Source: an uncultured Flavobacteriaceae bacterium (GTDB taxonomy: Bacteria; Bacteroidota; Bacteroidia; Flavobacteriales; Flavobacteriaceae). Taken from it: a stretch of 64,000 nucleotides of DNA. The position numbers and the translations under genes were made by a program. Positions 34,688-43,334 of the stretch are shown piece after piece. The first letter of the stretch is position 1; every line of letters starts with the position of its first letter. The notes beneath the pieces are model-generated. The model saw only the letters and a program-made list of their open reading frames with translations, did no database searches and was not told where the DNA came from. Location of the stretch: NCBI GenBank assembly GCA_947497245.1, contig CANMFO010000002.1, positions 992,001 through 1,056,000 on the forward strand, in the 5' to 3' direction.

Positions 34688-36020
34688 GTTGCTGCTGATC
34701 ATCAAAAGGGAATATTTGGCCAAGGTCAGGAACAGGTCGTTTGTCATAATGACTTTTCTCAGCCCTGTATTAATGGTGGGAATGGTGGTGCTGATTGCCT
34801 ATCTTGCCCAGCTGAACGGCAATGGGAAACAGGTCATAGGAATCCTGAACGAGAGCGATTATTTTTCCAATGCGTTCCACTCCACCGAAAGCACAATGTA
34901 CGTGTGGTTCTTCGATATGGACCTGGAGCGGGCAAAGGATTCCACGGAACGTGCCGGCTATGAGGGGCTTTTGTACATTCCCAGGGAGACCGATCTGGAA
35001 GCGGTGGCGAAGCGCTCCTTTTTCTATTCGAAGGATGCGCCGAGCACACTTGTCTTGGACAAATTGGAATCGGTTTTTCAGGACAGGTTACGGCAGCAAA
35101 GACTTCAGGAAATGGGGGTGTCCACCCAGGATTTCAGTTCGATCGACCATCGTTTCGAAATAAATACCTCGACCTTTTTGGGGGAGCAGAGCTTAAAGGG
35201 GATCAATGAAATAAAAATGGGCATTGGCGCTGTTTTCGGTTATCTGATCATGATGTTCATAATTATTTACGGTGGGTTTGTGATGCGAAGTGTCATCGAA
35301 GAAAAGACCAGTCGAATCATCGAGGTGATCATCTCCTCGGTAAAACCTTTTCAACTGATGCTGGGCAAGATCATCGGGACCTCCCTTGCCGGAATCACCC
35401 AATTTGGCATTTGGATCGTCTGTGCAGGTCTATTGTTATTGGTGGCAATGGCGGTTCTGGGCATAGAACCGGCATCCCTTACCGCGGGTCAGGATGTGAT
35501 GGCCACTGCTGCTGGCGATCTGGCTCCGCCCATTCCCACTGCGACGGATACCTTTAGTCTGTACTTTCAGGAGACGCTTAAGATCCCCTGGTTGATGCTG
35601 ATCTTTTTTTTCATGATCTACTTTATGCTGGGCTATTTGATCTACAGTTCGATCTACGCCGCGATAGGCGCCGCTGTTGACAATGAAACGGATACCCAGC
35701 AGTTCATATTTCCGATCATCCTACCTTTGATGTTGGGCATATACGTCGGTTTCTTTTCGGTTTTCAGCAACCCACATGGACCCATAGCCGTAGGCTTCTC
35801 CTTATTTCCGCTTACCTCTCCCATTGTAATGATGATGCGCCTTCCGGGAGGAATTGGTGAGGGAGGGGTGCCCATTTGGCAATTATTGACCTCTATCGTA
35901 CTTTTGATCGCTACTTTTATGGGAATAGTTTGGTTGGCAGCCAAAATTTATAGGGTCGGGATTTTGATGTATGGAAAAAAGCCGAGCTATAAGGAACTGT
36001 TCAAATGGTTAAAGTATTGA
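34680..36020 (+). CDS. ABC-2 type permease (NatB-like)
   Basis: A 446-residue permease starting at ATG 34680. An N-terminal span at about 20-45 is followed by a large extracytoplasmic domain (about 50-185). A cluster of five spans lies at about 190-440, including FIIIYGGFVMRSVIEEKTSRIIEVIISS, which is typical of ABC-2 permeases of the YhaP/NatB group. It overlaps the ATPase gene by 8 nt and is 1 nt before the MscS gene. Confidence 0.94.
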   Translation: MNKLLLIIKREYLAKVRNRSFVIMTFLSPVLMVGMVVLIAYLAQLNGNGKQVIGILNESDYFSNAFHSTESTMYVWFFDMDLERAKDSTERAGYEGLLYIPRETDLEAVAKRSFFYSKDAPSTLVLDKLESVFQDRLRQQRLQEMGVSTQDFSSIDHRFEINTSTFLGEQSLKGINEIKMGIGAVFGYLIMMFIIIYGGFVMRSVIEEKTSRIIEVIISSVKPFQLMLGKIIGTSLAGITQFGIWIVCAGLLLLVAMAVLGIEPASLTAGQDVMATAAGDLAPPIPTATDTFSLYFQETLKIPWLMLIFFFMIYFMLGYLIYSSIYAAIGAAVDNETDTQQFIFPIILPLMLGIYVGFFSVFSNPHGPIAVGFSLFPLTSPIVMMMRLPGGIGEGGVPIWQLLTSIVLLIATFMGIVWLAAKIYRVGILMYGKKPSYKELFKWLKY

Positions 36021-36021
36021 T

Positions 36022-36876
36022 ATGGAACGGCTGGAAAGCATTTTTACCGCACTAAAAGGATTTCTCACCTATAAGATAGTGGAGACCGATACCATCCATA
36101 TTACCGTGGGCACCTTCCTGGCCCTCTTGATCGTATTGGTGGTCGCCACCTACCTCATAAGGCTCATCCATAGATTGGTCACGGCCAAGTTGCCAGAGGA
36201 AGATAAGAACAAGTTCGAGAGCATCTTTAATTTTTTAAAGTATCTGCTGTACATATTGGTCGTTACCATAGTGCTGCACTCCTCAGGAGTGAACCTTACC
36301 GTGCTGGTTACCGCCTCGGCGGCCTTGTTTGTGGGGCTGGGTTTTGCCCTTCAATACCTTTTTCAGGATATCATTTCGGGCATATTGATGATTTTGGACC
36401 AGTCATTGCACGTAGGGGATATCATTGAGGTGGACGGAAAGGTGGGCCGGGTATTCGAAATTCGCCTTAGAACGACCAGGGCGCTTACCCGCGACGATAA
36501 GGTAATTGTGGTCCCAAACCATATTTTCCTGACCAATAGCATCTATAACTATACCCAAAACCACAAGACGACCAGGGAAAGTATCAAAGTGGGCGTGGCC
36601 TACGGAAGCGATGTACAGTTGGTGACAAAAATTTTGGAGGAAATCGCAGATTCGCAGAAAGGGGTCCTGAAAAACCCAAAACCTTTTGTTTTGTTCGAGG
36701 ATTTTGGCGATTCGGCACTGTTGTTTTCCCTCAACTTCTATATTACCGACAGCTATGGAGATCCTAGGATAAAGAGTGCTATAAGATACGGGATAGATAC
36801 GAAATTTAGGGAAAACAACGTTAGCATACCATTCCCCCAGAGGGATGTGCATATATTTCAGCATCCAAAAAATTAA
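36022..36876 (+). CDS. mechanosensitive channel (MscS family)
   Basis: A 284-residue MscS-family protein, the second in the window. Three spans precede the pore helix (LVTASAALFVGLGFALQYLFQ). The beta domain is DQSLHVGDIIEVDGKVGRVFEI, the alpha/beta domain VPNHIFLTNSIYNYTQ. It lies 1 nt after the permease stop and overlaps the DUF6268 start by 1 nt (TAATG), so it is part of the same operon. Co-expression with an ABC exporter suggests a shared role in envelope stress. This is inference. Confidence 0.95.
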   Translation: MERLESIFTALKGFLTYKIVETDTIHITVGTFLALLIVLVVATYLIRLIHRLVTAKLPEEDKNKFESIFNFLKYLLYILVVTIVLHSSGVNLTVLVTASAALFVGLGFALQYLFQDIISGILMILDQSLHVGDIIEVDGKVGRVFEIRLRTTRALTRDDKVIVVPNHIFLTNSIYNYTQNHKTTRESIKVGVAYGSDVQLVTKILEEIADSQKGVLKNPKPFVLFEDFGDSALLFSLNFYITDSYGDPRIKSAIRYGIDTKFRENNVSIPFPQRDVHIFQHPKN

Positions 36877-37769
36877 TGCATTTGCGACACCATTTTTGGT
36901 CTAGGACCACCTTGTACCTGTTTTTCTTCGTATGCATCTGCTTTACGGGGCTTTCCCAGACCACGGATATATTGCGTTTGGAATATACCGTAATACCCGA
37001 AAACGATGCGGGTATTAGGACCAACCGGTACCGGGCGCTGTTCAATGCCCCCTTCAAATTGGGTGCCGACAAATATTTTGTGACCGGTCTGGAATACAAT
37101 CGCTACGAATTTGAATTCGAAAAAGAACTTCCTTTTGAATACGGAACAGTGGAAAGGCTGCATATCATCGATTTGAACCTGGGCTATATCACCAAGATCA
37201 ATGAAAATTGGCGGGCGGTGGGCATCCTTACCCCTCGATTGGCCTCCAATTTTGAGGAGGGAGTTGAAAACAACGATTTTAGATTGAACGCCTCCGCTTT
37301 CCTTTGGAAGGAAAAAAAAGAGGCCGAAAAACCATTTCGCCTGATACTGGGGTTAAGTTTCAACAGTGCGACCGGGCGCCCATATCCGCTGCCCTTGATC
37401 AACTACAACCTAAGGTTCCATCCCAATTGGTCCTATACACTGGGCGTACCCAGAATGGATTTGAAATATCATGTAAAGGATACCCACGTGATACAAACGG
37501 CATTGTTTTTGGATGGTTACTTTGTGAATATCCAAAATGATATTGTATTGCCGGATAACAACCTGGGATCTTCCATTTCCCTTTCCGCTTTGGTGGCGGC
37601 CGTGGGTTACCAGTATAAAATGACGAAGGAGATTTCCGTTTACGCCCTCGCCGGTTATTCGCTCCTTCAAGAAGGCCTGATCAGGGATGTCAGCAGGGGG
37701 AGGGCCATTACCTTGAATGACGAAGGAAATTTTTATCTTCGGACCGGATTTAAAATAGGAATCTTTTAA
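36876..37769 (+). CDS. DUF6268 outer-membrane protein
   Basis: A 297-residue protein of the DUF6268 family. Signal peptide ends GLSQ. A beta-barrel pattern with aromatic girdle follows (FVTGLEYNRYEFEFE, VVAAVGYQYKM-like segments) and the C-terminal strand ends FKIGIF with terminal Phe. It overlaps the MscS stop by 1 nt and precedes the regulator by 10 nt. Role unknown, possibly an outer-membrane channel of the exporter cluster. Confidence 0.85.
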   Translation: MHLRHHFWSRTTLYLFFFVCICFTGLSQTTDILRLEYTVIPENDAGIRTNRYRALFNAPFKLGADKYFVTGLEYNRYEFEFEKELPFEYGTVERLHIIDLNLGYITKINENWRAVGILTPRLASNFEEGVENNDFRLNASAFLWKEKKEAEKPFRLILGLSFNSATGRPYPLPLINYNLRFHPNWSYTLGVPRMDLKYHVKDTHVIQTALFLDGYFVNIQNDIVLPDNNLGSSISLSALVAAVGYQYKMTKEISVYALAGYSLLQEGLIRDVSRGRAITLNDEGNFYLRTGFKIGIF

Positions 37770-37779
37770 AAAAGAACGC

Positions 37780-38943
37780 ATGTCACGAATATTGGTAATA
37801 GAGGACGAAGCAGCCATTCGGAGGGTGTTGGTCAAGATTCTATCAGAAGAGAACGATACCTACACGGTGGAGGAGGCTGAAGATGGTCTAAAAGGATTGG
37901 AAACCATCAAGGGGAAGGATTTTGATTTGGTGCTGTGCGATATAAAAATGCCCAAGATGGATGGGGTTGAGGTATTGGAGGCTGCACGAAAGATAAAGCC
38001 CGAGATTCCCTTTATTATGATTTCCGGTCATGGAGATTTAGATACCGCGGTAAACACGATGCGCGCCGGTGCCTTTGATTATATTTCAAAACCGCCCGAT
38101 TTGAACCGATTGCTGACAACGGTCCGAAATGCCCTGGACCGTAAGGAATTGGTGGTCGAGAACACCATCCTTAAGAAAAAAGTGGGCAAAAATTACGAAA
38201 TGGTCGGGGAGAGCGAGGAAATTTCGGTGATCAAGGACATGATTGAAAAAGTGGCCCCTACGGACGCCCGGGTACTGATTACAGGTTCAAACGGCACCGG
38301 CAAGGAACTCGTGGCCCATTGGATCCACGAAAAAAGCGCCCGTAGCGGTTCCCCTTTCATTGAGGTAAACTGTGCCGCAATACCCTCGGAACTGATCGAA
38401 AGTGAATTGTTCGGGCATGTAAAGGGTGCCTTTACCTCGGCCGTGAAGGACAGGGCTGGCAAATTCGAGGCGGCCAACAAGGGTACTATTTTCTTGGACG
38501 AGATCGGGGATATGAGCCTTTCTGCACAGGCCAAAGTGTTAAGGGCGTTACAGGAGAACAAGATTTCCAGGGTGGGCACAGACAAGGACATCAAGGTCGA
38601 TGTACGGGTAGTGGCCGCCACCAATAAAAATTTGAAAGAAGAGATCAAAGAGGGCAATTTCCGGGAAGACCTTTACCATAGATTGGCCGTAATCCTGATC
38701 AAGGTACCCTCGCTCAATGATAGACGTGATGATATTCCGGTACTGATCGAGCATTTTTCAAAAAAAATCACCTCTGAACAGGGCATAGCCCCGAAGACCT
38801 TCTCTACCAAAGCGATAAAACTATTGCAAGGGTACGATTGGACCGGCAACATCAGGGAGTTGCGCAACGTGGTTGAGCGATTGATCATTCTGGGCGGTCA
38901 GGAGGTAACGGAGGCCGATGTAAAGTTATTTGCCAGCAAATAG
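37780..38943 (+). CDS. NtrC-family response regulator lacking a DNA-binding domain
   Basis: A 387-residue protein with a receiver domain (1-120, phospho-acceptor D54 in LVLCDIKMPKMDG) and an AAA+ domain. Walker A GSNGTGK is at 169-175, the sigma-54 contact loop reads GAFTSA at 216-221 instead of GAFTGA, and Walker B IFLDEIGD at 237-244. The protein ends at VKLFASK soon after the AAA+ lid, with no Fis-type helix-turn-helix. It may act from solution or pair with other regulators. It is the last gene of the ABC-MscS-DUF6268 run. No histidine kinase gene is next to it. Confidence 0.92.
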   Translation: MSRILVIEDEAAIRRVLVKILSEENDTYTVEEAEDGLKGLETIKGKDFDLVLCDIKMPKMDGVEVLEAARKIKPEIPFIMISGHGDLDTAVNTMRAGAFDYISKPPDLNRLLTTVRNALDRKELVVENTILKKKVGKNYEMVGESEEISVIKDMIEKVAPTDARVLITGSNGTGKELVAHWIHEKSARSGSPFIEVNCAAIPSELIESELFGHVKGAFTSAVKDRAGKFEAANKGTIFLDEIGDMSLSAQAKVLRALQENKISRVGTDKDIKVDVRVVAATNKNLKEEIKEGNFREDLYHRLAVILIKVPSLNDRRDDIPVLIEHFSKKITSEQGIAPKTFSTKAIKLLQGYDWTGNIRELRNVVERLIILGGQEVTEADVKLFASK

Positions 38944-38949
38944 GCAAAC

Positions 38950-39639
38950 TCATCTCGGGCATTCCCCGATTCTTTGGAGGGCCTCCCAAGTGATTTCCTT
39001 GGTTCGAAGGTTGTAATATTTCTTTCCCTCGCTGAGATCCGGATTTAGCAGTTCTTGTTCGCAATGGTTGTAAATGCGCTGCGCAAAGGCCTTGGCCTCC
39101 TTGCAGTTTACGGTGCTGACGACCTTGTTCAGTGACGCGCTGTAATTTTTCAGGGAACGGTCTATTCTATTTTGCAAAAACCGGGTGCCCCGGTCGGTCG
39201 TACCCAAACGATCGGTCTCCACCCCCGTGGTATGCATCGCAAGGACCGCTTCGTCCTGTTTGCCAACATGGAGTTCGTGTTTGTACAAAGCTTCCAGACT
39301 TCCCACCGTGTTTTCCAATGCCTTGTTCAACAAACTTCGGCTGCGTTCCACTGTGGTGCTCTTCGTGGCTCTTTTCAAAAGATAGGAACTTTCCTCTATC
39401 CCCAGGGCGGCATAGTTGCAGCCACAGTCTTTCAGCTGTTTTTGCGATTTTTCAATGGCGTTTAGGGCCTTATAGGCGTGGTACCTGATCAAATTCAGGT
39501 CTTCCTGGGAAATGGCCTTTTCCGTTTGCGACTTTACAAAATTTATGTTGGATCCAACATACTCGCAAGCCTCACTGGGCTTGAACGCAGTAAAAAGAAG
39601 AAAGATAATAGCGCAGCCAATACGTTGTGCTGTTTTCAT
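38950..39639 (-). CDS. secreted helical protein of unknown function
   Basis: A 229-residue exported protein with a signal peptide ending near SEAC. The mature protein is helical with repeated Tyr, Leu and Asn, and a handful of Cys (CEYVGS, CGCNYA, NCKEA, HCEQE, ECPR) that suggest disulfides or metal binding. I do not recognise a family. It converges on the response regulator with a 6-bp gap. It may be an adhesin-like or stress-induced periplasmic protein but nothing supports a choice. Confidence 0.7.
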   Translation of the reverse strand: MKTAQRIGCAIIFLLFTAFKPSEACEYVGSNINFVKSQTEKAISQEDLNLIRYHAYKALNAIEKSQKQLKDCGCNYAALGIEESSYLLKRATKSTTVERSRSLLNKALENTVGSLEALYKHELHVGKQDEAVLAMHTTGVETDRLGTTDRGTRFLQNRIDRSLKNYSASLNKVVSTVNCKEAKAFAQRIYNHCEQELLNPDLSEGKKYYNLRTKEITWEALQRIGECPR

Positions 39640-39824
39640 GCCATGGCATATTTAAAGGTAAAATTTGGGCGTTTTACACTGCTAAGTTAAGGATGGATGG
39701 CCTTTTTCACCTAGTTTTTTCGACAGATGGCACCTGGTTTTGGTTAAATTGGACAAAGCGGGCATTTCTGTTGATGAAAGGTCATTTTTTTTAACAATTC
39801 GTACCTTTCAACGATAAAATAATT

Positions 39825-39832
39825 TATATTTC
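39825..39832 (+). promoter_or_regulatory. -7-like box directly before the PPK2 gene
   Basis: TATATTTC, one mismatch from TAnnTTTG, ends 4 nt before ATG 39837. Same geometry as at 22838, 30603 and 45494. Confidence 0.4.
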
Positions 39833-39836
39833 CCCC

Positions 39837-40718
39837 ATGGACCATGTAAATATCGCAGCCTTCAAGGTAGAAAAAGAGATAAGACTCTCGGATTACCCTA
39901 CCTATGAGGACTTTGGCGTTTCCGACAAAGGCCTCAAAAAAGATCTTGAAAAGATTCGAAGGACCCTGGGAGAGTTCCAGGACACCCTTTACGCCCATGC
40001 CAAATACAGCGTGCTCATCTGCATTCAGGGAATGGACACCGCCGGAAAGGATAGCCTTATCCGTGAGGTATTTAAAGATTTCAATGCCCGAGGTGTGATC
40101 GTGCACAGTTTTAAGGTGCCCACGGAACTGGAATTGAAACACGATTATCTATGGCGACATTATATTGCCCTGCCCGCGAAGGGTAAGTTCGGGGTCTTTA
40201 ACCGTACCCATTACGAGAATGTTTTGGTCACCAGGGTGCATCCGGAGTATATTCTGGGCGAACACATACCCGGAATCCATGGGGTCGCCGATATCGATCA
40301 GAAATTTTGGGACAAACGGTTCCAACAGATCAATGATTTTGAACGGCACCTGGCCGAAAACGGTACCTTGATCTTTAAGTTTTTCCTTCATCTGTCCAAA
40401 GAGGAACAGCGCCGGCGCTTACTGCGTCGACTGGAACTGAAGGAGAAAAATTGGAAATTCTCCCCTGGCGACCTCAAAGAGCGAAAACTATGGGATAGGT
40501 ACCAGCAGTGCTATGAGGAGGCCATCAATCGAACCTCAAAGTCCCATGCCCCGTGGTACGTAATTCCCGCAGATAACAAAAAGGCGGCCCGGGTAGCCTT
40601 TGCCTCCATCGTATGGCAGGAACTGATAAAGCACAAAGATATCAAGGAACCTGAGCTATCGGACAAAATAAAGGCTAACTTGGACGAATATAAGGCCGAA
40701 CTGGAAAATGAAAAATAG
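39837..40718 (+). CDS. polyphosphate kinase 2 family protein
   Basis: A 293-residue PPK2 (class I-like) that moves phosphate between polyphosphate and nucleotides. Walker A is GMDTAGKD, followed by the lid-module residues NERHYE-like NRTHYENVLVTRVHPEY and LSKEEQRRRLLRRLELKEKNWKFSPGD. The conserved WYVIPADNK ends the core. The 3' end overlaps the peptidase frame by 11 nt. It is likely cytosolic and used to keep ATP/GTP pools up with stored polyphosphate. Confidence 0.95.
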   Translation: MDHVNIAAFKVEKEIRLSDYPTYEDFGVSDKGLKKDLEKIRRTLGEFQDTLYAHAKYSVLICIQGMDTAGKDSLIREVFKDFNARGVIVHSFKVPTELELKHDYLWRHYIALPAKGKFGVFNRTHYENVLVTRVHPEYILGEHIPGIHGVADIDQKFWDKRFQQINDFERHLAENGTLIFKFFLHLSKEEQRRRLLRRLELKEKNWKFSPGDLKERKLWDRYQQCYEEAINRTSKSHAPWYVIPADNKKAARVAFASIVWQELIKHKDIKEPELSDKIKANLDEYKAELENEK

Positions 40719-40719
40719 G

Positions 40720-42102
40720 ATGAAGAGAGTATGGATCGTGCTTCTATTGCTAGGAGTGCAGGGTTACGCGCAATCGGACGATGAAAAACAGATCAGGGCC
40801 ATCTACAGCGCCGCCCTGACGGAAGGAAAGGCCTATGATCGGCTAAACCATCTTTCCAATCAGATAGGGGGACGGCTGTCGGGCTCCGTGGAAGCGGAGC
40901 AGGCCGTGGAATATACCAAGGCGCAACTCGATTCCATGGGCTTGGACAGGGTATGGCTGCAGCCCGTAAAAGTTCCCAAATGGGTTCGCGGTATTCCGGA
41001 GTTTGCTTACATGGAAACCAGCCCCGGGCTGACCAATAATTTGCCCATCTGTGCCCTCGGGGGATCGGTGGCCACCCCTTTGGGAGGGGTAAAGGCAAAT
41101 GTAGTGGAAGTACAGGGCATCGAAGATTTGAAAACCTTGGGCAGGGAAAAAATACAGGGCAAGATCGTTTTCTTTAACCGACCCATGGACCCAACGCAGA
41201 TCAGCACTTTTCAGGCCTATTCGGCCTGCGTCGACCAGCGATACTCCGGGGCGGCCGAAGCCGGGAAGTTTGGTGCGGTGGGCGTGCTCGTGAGATCAAT
41301 GAACCTTAGGTTGGACGATTTTCCACACACCGGATCAATGGCTTATGGCGACCTGCCCGTGTCCCAGAGAATCCCTGCGGCGGCCATCAGCACCAATGGT
41401 GCCGAACTTTTGAGCACCACCCTGAAACTGAATCCCAATACCAAATTCTATTTTAAACAGAACTGCAAGGAGTTCGATGAGGTCGAATCCCACAATGTCA
41501 TTGGGGAGATCAAAGGAAGCACATACCCCGACGAGGTCATGGTGGTGGGAGGACACCTGGATTCCTGGGACCTGGGCGACGGTTCGCACGATGACGGTGC
41601 GGGTTGTGTTCAAAGTATGGATGTCCTACAGCTCCTTATGGCCACTGGGTATCGCCCCAAAAGAACCATTCGGGTAGTGCTCTTCATGAACGAGGAAAAC
41701 GGATTGCGCGGAGGCAACAAATATGCCGAAATAGCTAAAAATAAGAACGAAAAACACGTCTTTGCCCTAGAAAGCGATTCTGGCGGTTTTACACCCCGCG
41801 GCTTTTCCTTTGAGTGCTCAGCGGCCAACCTGAAGCAGGTTCAGGGATGGAAAAACCTGTTCGCTCCCTACCTGATCCACCTGTTTGACGAGGGTTACAG
41901 CGGTGCCGACATTAGCCCTTTAAAGGACGATGGGATCGTCCTTGCGGGATTGAGGCCCGATTCCCAAAGATATTTCGACCACCATCATGCCGCCAATGAT
42001 ACTTTTGAACACATCAACAAACGCGAACTCGAACTGGGCGCGGCCACCATGGCAAGCTTGGTATACCTGTTTGATAAATACGGGGTGATACCCGAAAAAT
42101 GA
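40720..42102 (+). CDS. M28 family aminopeptidase/carboxypeptidase Q-like
   Basis: A 460-residue exported zinc peptidase with start at ATG 40720 (40708 also possible). Signal peptide ends GYAQ. The zinc site is in GGHLDSWDLGDGSHDDGAG (His, Asp), EEN (Glu) in FMNEENGLRGG, and HHAANDT (His near the end). The PA-domain-like insertion (about 110-240) is typical of the PGCP/carboxypeptidase Q type. It probably removes N-terminal residues from peptides in the periplasm. It overlaps the end of the PPK2 gene by at most 11 nt. Confidence 0.92.
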   Translation: MKRVWIVLLLLGVQGYAQSDDEKQIRAIYSAALTEGKAYDRLNHLSNQIGGRLSGSVEAEQAVEYTKAQLDSMGLDRVWLQPVKVPKWVRGIPEFAYMETSPGLTNNLPICALGGSVATPLGGVKANVVEVQGIEDLKTLGREKIQGKIVFFNRPMDPTQISTFQAYSACVDQRYSGAAEAGKFGAVGVLVRSMNLRLDDFPHTGSMAYGDLPVSQRIPAAAISTNGAELLSTTLKLNPNTKFYFKQNCKEFDEVESHNVIGEIKGSTYPDEVMVVGGHLDSWDLGDGSHDDGAGCVQSMDVLQLLMATGYRPKRTIRVVLFMNEENGLRGGNKYAEIAKNKNEKHVFALESDSGGFTPRGFSFECSAANLKQVQGWKNLFAPYLIHLFDEGYSGADISPLKDDGIVLAGLRPDSQRYFDHHHAANDTFEHINKRELELGAATMASLVYLFDKYGVIPEK

Positions 42103-42172
42103 CCCGTTCCGATCGATTGGAACCTCTTTCAAACTTTCGATGGCCGGGCTTTCACACTCCAAACAAAACCAG

Positions 42173-42180
42173 TATTTTTG
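42173..42180 (+). promoter_or_regulatory. -7 box of the PPIase gene
   Basis: TATTTTTG fits TAnnTTTG, 21 nt before ATG 42202. It overlaps the frame at 42178, which favours the later start. Confidence 0.5.
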
Positions 42181-42201
42181 CCCTTCATTAAAAAGCGCAT
42201 T

Positions 42202-43134
42202 ATGCAAGACGGGATTTACGCAAAATTCAATACTTCAAAAGGAGAGATTTTAATTAGGTTGACACATGACAAGACACCCGGAACCGTGGGCAATTTTGTG
42301 GCCCTGGCGGAAGGAAAGCAAAAAAACACGGCCAAGGCCGATGGAACCCCGTATTATGACGGGTTGAAGTTCCATAGGGTCATTCCGGACTTTATGATCC
42401 AGGGCGGATGTCCGCAGGGCACAGGTACCGGAGATCCGGGATATAAGTTCGATGACGAGTTTCATCCCGAGTTGACCCATGAAGGCCCGGGGGTACTGTC
42501 CATGGCCAATGCCGGCCCTGGCACCAATGGCAGCCAGTTTTTCATAACACATGTCGCGACCCCATGGTTGGATAATAAGCACACTGTATTCGGACATGTA
42601 CAGGAAGGTCAGGAAGTGGTCAATACCATCGCACAGGGCGATACCATTGAAAACATGGAAATTTTACGGGTGGGCGATGCGGCCGAAAATTGGGATGCAC
42701 CGGAAGCCTTTAAAAACTTTGAAAGTACCAAGGCCAAAAGATTGGCAGAGGAAAAGGATAAACAGGCAGCAGAATTGGATAAGGTAGCTGCAGGGTTCGA
42801 TCAGACCGAAAGTGGGCTGCGATACAAAATAGTTCAAAAAGGCAAGGGCGCCAAGGCTGAAAAGGGCAAGGGAGTATCCGTTCACTACGAAGGATCTCTT
42901 TTGAACGGTCAGGTCTTCGATTCTTCCTATCAAAGAAACCAACCCATAGACTTCCAATTGGGAGTGGGGCAGGTTATCCCCGGTTGGGACGAAGGCATCG
43001 GACTCCTACAAGTGGGCGATAAGGCTCGTTTTGTAATTCCTTCGGACCTGGCGTACGGTAGCGCGGGAGCTGGAGGTGTAATCCCGCCCAATGCAACCTT
43101 GATATTTGATGTAGAACTAATGGGTATAAAGTGA
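42202..43134 (+). CDS. cyclophilin-FKBP fusion peptidyl-prolyl isomerase
   Basis: A 310-residue two-domain isomerase. The N-terminal cyclophilin domain (about 5-165) has KFHRVIPDFMIQGG and NGSQFFIT. A linker rich in Lys/Glu (about 165-200) follows. The C-terminal FKBP domain (about 205-310) has VSVHYEGSLLNGQVFDSS and PGWDEGIGLL. The start is taken at ATG 42202 because the -7 box TATTTTTG lies at 42173-42180, which overlaps the longer frame at 42178. No signal peptide, so cytosolic. Such fusions occur in some Bacteroidota and protozoa. Confidence 0.94.
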   Translation: MQDGIYAKFNTSKGEILIRLTHDKTPGTVGNFVALAEGKQKNTAKADGTPYYDGLKFHRVIPDFMIQGGCPQGTGTGDPGYKFDDEFHPELTHEGPGVLSMANAGPGTNGSQFFITHVATPWLDNKHTVFGHVQEGQEVVNTIAQGDTIENMEILRVGDAAENWDAPEAFKNFESTKAKRLAEEKDKQAAELDKVAAGFDQTESGLRYKIVQKGKGAKAEKGKGVSVHYEGSLLNGQVFDSSYQRNQPIDFQLGVGQVIPGWDEGIGLLQVGDKARFVIPSDLAYGSAGAGGVIPPNATLIFDVELMGIK

Positions 43135-43150
43135 AGGCTTTAGAACGCCC

Positions 43151-43168
43151 ATGGAAGGGACCTTCCAT
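43151..43168 (+). other. small perfect hairpin after the PPIase gene
   Basis: ATGGAAGG-GA-CCTTCCAT, a perfect 8-bp stem with a 2-nt loop, 17 bp after the stop. No T-run, so it may be an mRNA stabiliser or the start of a tandem terminator with 43178-43210. Confidence 0.5.
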
Positions 43169-43177
43169 CGTATAAAC

Positions 43178-43210
43178 AAAAAACACCTTTTAACCAAAAG
43201 GTGTTTTTTT
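43178..43210. terminator. bidirectional terminator after the PPIase gene
   Basis: 14-bp stem AAAAAACACCTTTT / AAAAGGTGTTTTTT with 4-nt loop AACC. T-rich on both strands. It serves the + strand PPIase gene and the minus-strand microprotein 2. Confidence 0.94.
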
Positions 43211-43229
43211 ATGATGGAGGGACATGGAC

Positions 43230-43334
43230 TTATTTGTCTTTTTTGGTACGACCCATTGGTGTTTCGACACTTGCGGCCATTAAGATAAGATTCACAAGGA
43301 TTAAGGGGATAAGGATACTAAAAAAAGTGACCAT
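43230..43334 (-). CDS. MxTFF microprotein 2, single-span membrane protein (34 aa)
   Basis: A 34-residue protein starting Met-Val-Thr-Phe-Phe-Ser-Ile-Leu, with one membrane span (about 4-21) and a basic tail ending GRTKKDK. The N-terminus matches microprotein 1 (27202-27381) and microprotein 3 (43711-43797). A longer frame from 43430 exists but its N-terminus has no counterpart in the others. The 3' end lies near the terminator at 43178-43210, which has a good minus-strand T-run. Function unknown. Confidence 0.65.
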   Translation of the reverse strand: MVTFFSILIPLILVNLILMAASVETPMGRTKKDK

